Shown: in pieces, positions 33,113 through 34,310 of the stretch
Position numbering within the stretch: the first letter of the stretch is position 1
Layout of the letters: the number at the start of each line of letters is the position of its first letter
Notes under the pieces: model-generated
Seen by the model: the letters and a program-made list of their open reading frames with translations, nothing else
The model's database searches: none
Told to the model about the DNA's origin: nothing
Origin: Hirschia sp.
GTDB taxonomy: Bacteria; Pseudomonadota; Alphaproteobacteria; Caulobacterales; Hyphomonadaceae
Direction of reading: 5' to 3'
Assembly (NCBI GenBank): GCA_002709235.1
Contig: PAQI01000005.1
Coordinates: 1-34,310 of the forward strand
Length of the DNA stretch: 34,310 bases
Position numbers and translations under genes: made by a program

Positions 33113-33727
33113 TCAGTTCTGTTCCTGACGCGCTGCCCGCGCGAGAAACAGTGGAACGGAATTGTCAGGCGTTTCTACCCAGTCGAGGGGAATGTCATGG
33201 CGTTCGCTGGGTACAGCGTCGACCTGCTGTGCGGCATGTGCCAGCCCGACATAAAAGCATCGACCATCCTTACGGATATCGGCCATGGCGCGATCATAAT
33301 GGCCCTTGCCATATCCCAGCCGTGTGCCGCGACTGTCAAAGGCGAGCAGGGGTGCCAGAACCAGGCTCGGTTGCACCGGCACAGCCGTTGACGAGGGTTG
33401 TTGCAGATTGAAGGGGCCGGATACGAGTTTGTCGCTCGTGCCATGTATGCGGAAGGTCATTGCGCCATCGGCTTCGATACGCGGCAGGGCAATGACTGCC
33501 CCCATATCCTTCAGGCGGGCCAACAGCGGGGCAGGGTCCAGTTCGTCATTGATTGCGATATAGCCAGCAACGACAGGCCCGAAGCGCTCCAGGAGCTTGG
33601 CGGGAAAACGCTCGGCAAGCTTCTCGGCGGAATCGGGGTCCCGCGCATCGGCTTCCGCGCGGATCTCGCGCATATGGCTTCGCAGCAATTGCTTGTGATC
33701 TTCTGCAGATTGGGTCAAACGCGTCAT
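33113..33727 (-). CDS. 5-formyltetrahydrofolate cyclo-ligase
   Basis: Converts 5-formyl-THF to 5,10-methenyl-THF with ATP, recycling a folate storage form. The 204-residue protein starts MTRLTQSAEDHKQLLRSHMREIRAEAD, and has the substrate-binding VAGYIAINDELD and the ATP/Mg loop DSRGTRLGYGKGHYDRAMA, followed by YVGLAHAAQQVDAVPSERHDIPLD. An open frame from TTG 33751 would run into the 6S RNA terminator, so ATG 33727 is preferred. It lies directly downstream of the 6S RNA, the same arrangement as ssrS-ygfA in E. coli. The subtilisin gene follows 104 bases later on the same strand. Confidence 0.93.
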   Translation of the reverse strand: MTRLTQSAEDHKQLLRSHMREIRAEADARDPDSAEKLAERFPAKLLERFGPVVAGYIAINDELDPAPLLARLKDMGAVIALPRIEADGAMTFRIHGTSDKLVSGPFNLQQPSSTAVPVQPSLVLAPLLAFDSRGTRLGYGKGHYDRAMADIRKDGRCFYVGLAHAAQQVDAVPSERHDIPLDWVETPDNSVPLFLARAARQEQN

Positions 33728-33750
33728 CCAGACGGGCGACGAGGCACCCA

Positions 33751-33777
33751 AAACAAAAAAAGAAGCGGCGGCGCCGC
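33751..33777 (-). terminator. intrinsic terminator of 6S RNA
   Basis: On the minus strand a GC stem (GCGGC/GCCGC at 33765-33777, 3-base loop) is followed by CTTC and a T-run (complement of the A-run at 33751-33761). It lies between the 6S RNA and the cyclo-ligase gene, 24 bases before the latter's start. Confidence 0.7.
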
Positions 33778-33780
33778 AAA

Positions 33781-33917
33781 CGCCGTAGGGACATGTTTAT
33801 TCCCATCGACCCAGCAAGCTAGGTGGGCGCCAGGTGATCAGGACCACGGTCCCGGCCAGAGCCAGCTCCCTGATGAAAATGTAAGGTCGCTGGAGTAAAA
33901 GTTCCCTACGCACGCCG
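33781..33917 (-). ncRNA. ssrS: 6S RNA
   Basis: 6S RNA binds sigma-70 RNA polymerase as a promoter mimic. The minus-strand transcript forms a long rod. The ends pair as CGTAGGGA (33910-33903) with TCCCTACG (33791-33784). A second block, CCAGCGACC, pairs with GGTCGATGG after an internal loop, followed by a central part with GGACCGTGGTCC. Both the closing stem and the position upstream of the 5-formyltetrahydrofolate cyclo-ligase gene match 6S RNA. A promoter (33937-33965) and terminator (33751-33777) bracket it, so the primary transcript may be nearer 165 bases, about 33765-33930. Ends are approximate. Confidence 0.8.
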
Positions 33918-33936
33918 CAGCAATCCGCCTGACATC

Positions 33937-33965
33937 AATCTAGGCACGCATCGGGTTAGCGACAA
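33937..33965 (-). promoter_or_regulatory. promoter of 6S RNA
   Basis: TTGTCG (33960-33965) and TAGATT (33937-33942) on the minus strand are spaced by exactly 17 bases and would start transcription near 33930, just upstream of the 6S closing stem. The -35 lies a few bases beyond the stop of the HNH gene. Confidence 0.55.
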
Positions 33966-33971
33966 GTGAAT

Positions 33972-34262
33972 TCATGTCGCAATTGAATGTCGATCCGGCA
34001 ATCTATCGCCCTTTAGCCGATTGCAACTGGCATGAGCGAGCTGCAGATTTGACCGCTCATCGCCTCCGCCTTTTGCAATGGGGATGATGTGATCGAATGT
34101 CGGGCGGGTCTTCTTCCATATGGTGGCATGCGGCGTATCGAAACGATTGTGCGGCATGGGCTCGCTACACAGGGCGCAAAGACCCGATTGAACGGACCAG
34201 AGGTCATCGAACCAGCTGCGCAGCAGGCGTTGGCGGTGCGAAGGCGGGCGGCGTTTCGCCAA
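33972..34262 (-). CDS. HNH endonuclease domain protein
   Basis: A 96-residue protein made almost entirely of one HNH nuclease domain. A zinc-binding pair GLCALC (Cys29, Cys32) precedes the metal-finger motif: Asp57-His58 in FDHIIPIAKGGGDERSNLQLAHASCNRLKGD, Asn72 and His77 further on, with Cys80 as a further likely zinc ligand. The start is probably TTG 34262, with AAGGA about 10 bases upstream, since an in-frame stop lies a few codons further up and there is no ATG between. Standalone HNH proteins of this kind act in DNA repair, restriction or phage biology; the role here cannot be told. It is encoded just upstream of 6S RNA. Confidence 0.88.
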   Translation of the reverse strand: MAKRRPPSHRQRLLRSWFDDLWSVQSGLCALCSEPMPHNRFDTPHATIWKKTRPTFDHIIPIAKGGGDERSNLQLAHASCNRLKGDRLPDRHSIAT

Positions 34263-34310
34263 TAGAGGTTCATCCTTGTTGGTTGGTCATCCGATACACC
34301 ACCAGCCATG

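Overview
This window is ordinary-looking chromosome from an alphaproteobacterium. The gene order lptC-lptA-lptB-rpoN-hpf-ptsN, the block aroA-cmk-rpsA-ihfB, the pair trpF-trpB followed by trpA-accD-folC, an FYDLN-type acidic protein and a 6S RNA gene next to 5-formyltetrahydrofolate cyclo-ligase all point that way. PseB/PseC and the general style fit the Caulobacterales/Maricaulales/Hyphomonadaceae side of the class, but this placement is an inference. I see no insertion sequence, prophage, CRISPR array, plasmid function or recognisable defence island.

Layout. 1-4253: an AbgT-type transporter cut by the window edge, then divergent pseC and pseB, the first two steps from UDP-GlcNAc towards pseudaminic acid, usually used on flagellin or surface glycans. 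4370-6671: a two-way terminator, a MarC membrane protein, a small membrane protein and a Crp/Fnr regulator. 6672-10130: a complete pyruvate carboxylase. 10289-15799: an RNase D-like exonuclease, the lipopolysaccharide export genes lptC/lptA/lptB, sigma-54, a long hibernation factor and PtsN. 15870-17168: an unrecognised protein, tRNA-Ala(GGC) and the FYDLN protein. 17293-21792: aroA, cmk, rpsA and ihfB. 21916-22341: mscL. 22522-29277: trpF and trpB, then four small genes (lipoprotein, VOC, GFA, CutA), then trpA, accD and folC. 29274-33008 (minus strand): a lipoprotein-type subtilisin with a Pro-Thr linker and a probable outer-membrane C-terminal domain, a translationally coupled small exported protein, and a YmdB-type phosphoesterase. 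33113-34262: 5-formyltetrahydrofolate cyclo-ligase, 6S RNA and a small HNH nuclease.

How the genes fit together. Most are housekeeping: tryptophan, aromatic, folate and fatty-acid synthesis, anaplerosis, LPS transport, translation and nucleoid structure. The less routine items are the four-gene cargo inside the trp cluster, the lipoprotein subtilisin with its coupled partner and the overlapping inverted repeats downstream of it, the 6S RNA locus with promoter and terminator visible, a nine-G tract inside rpoN, an eleven-codon leader frame in front of pseC, a class II-type AroA with an unsubstituted active-site glycine, and an AccD that has lost most of its zinc-ribbon cysteines. I did not find a clearly new multi-gene system. 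The subtilisin operon is the best candidate for unstudied biology.
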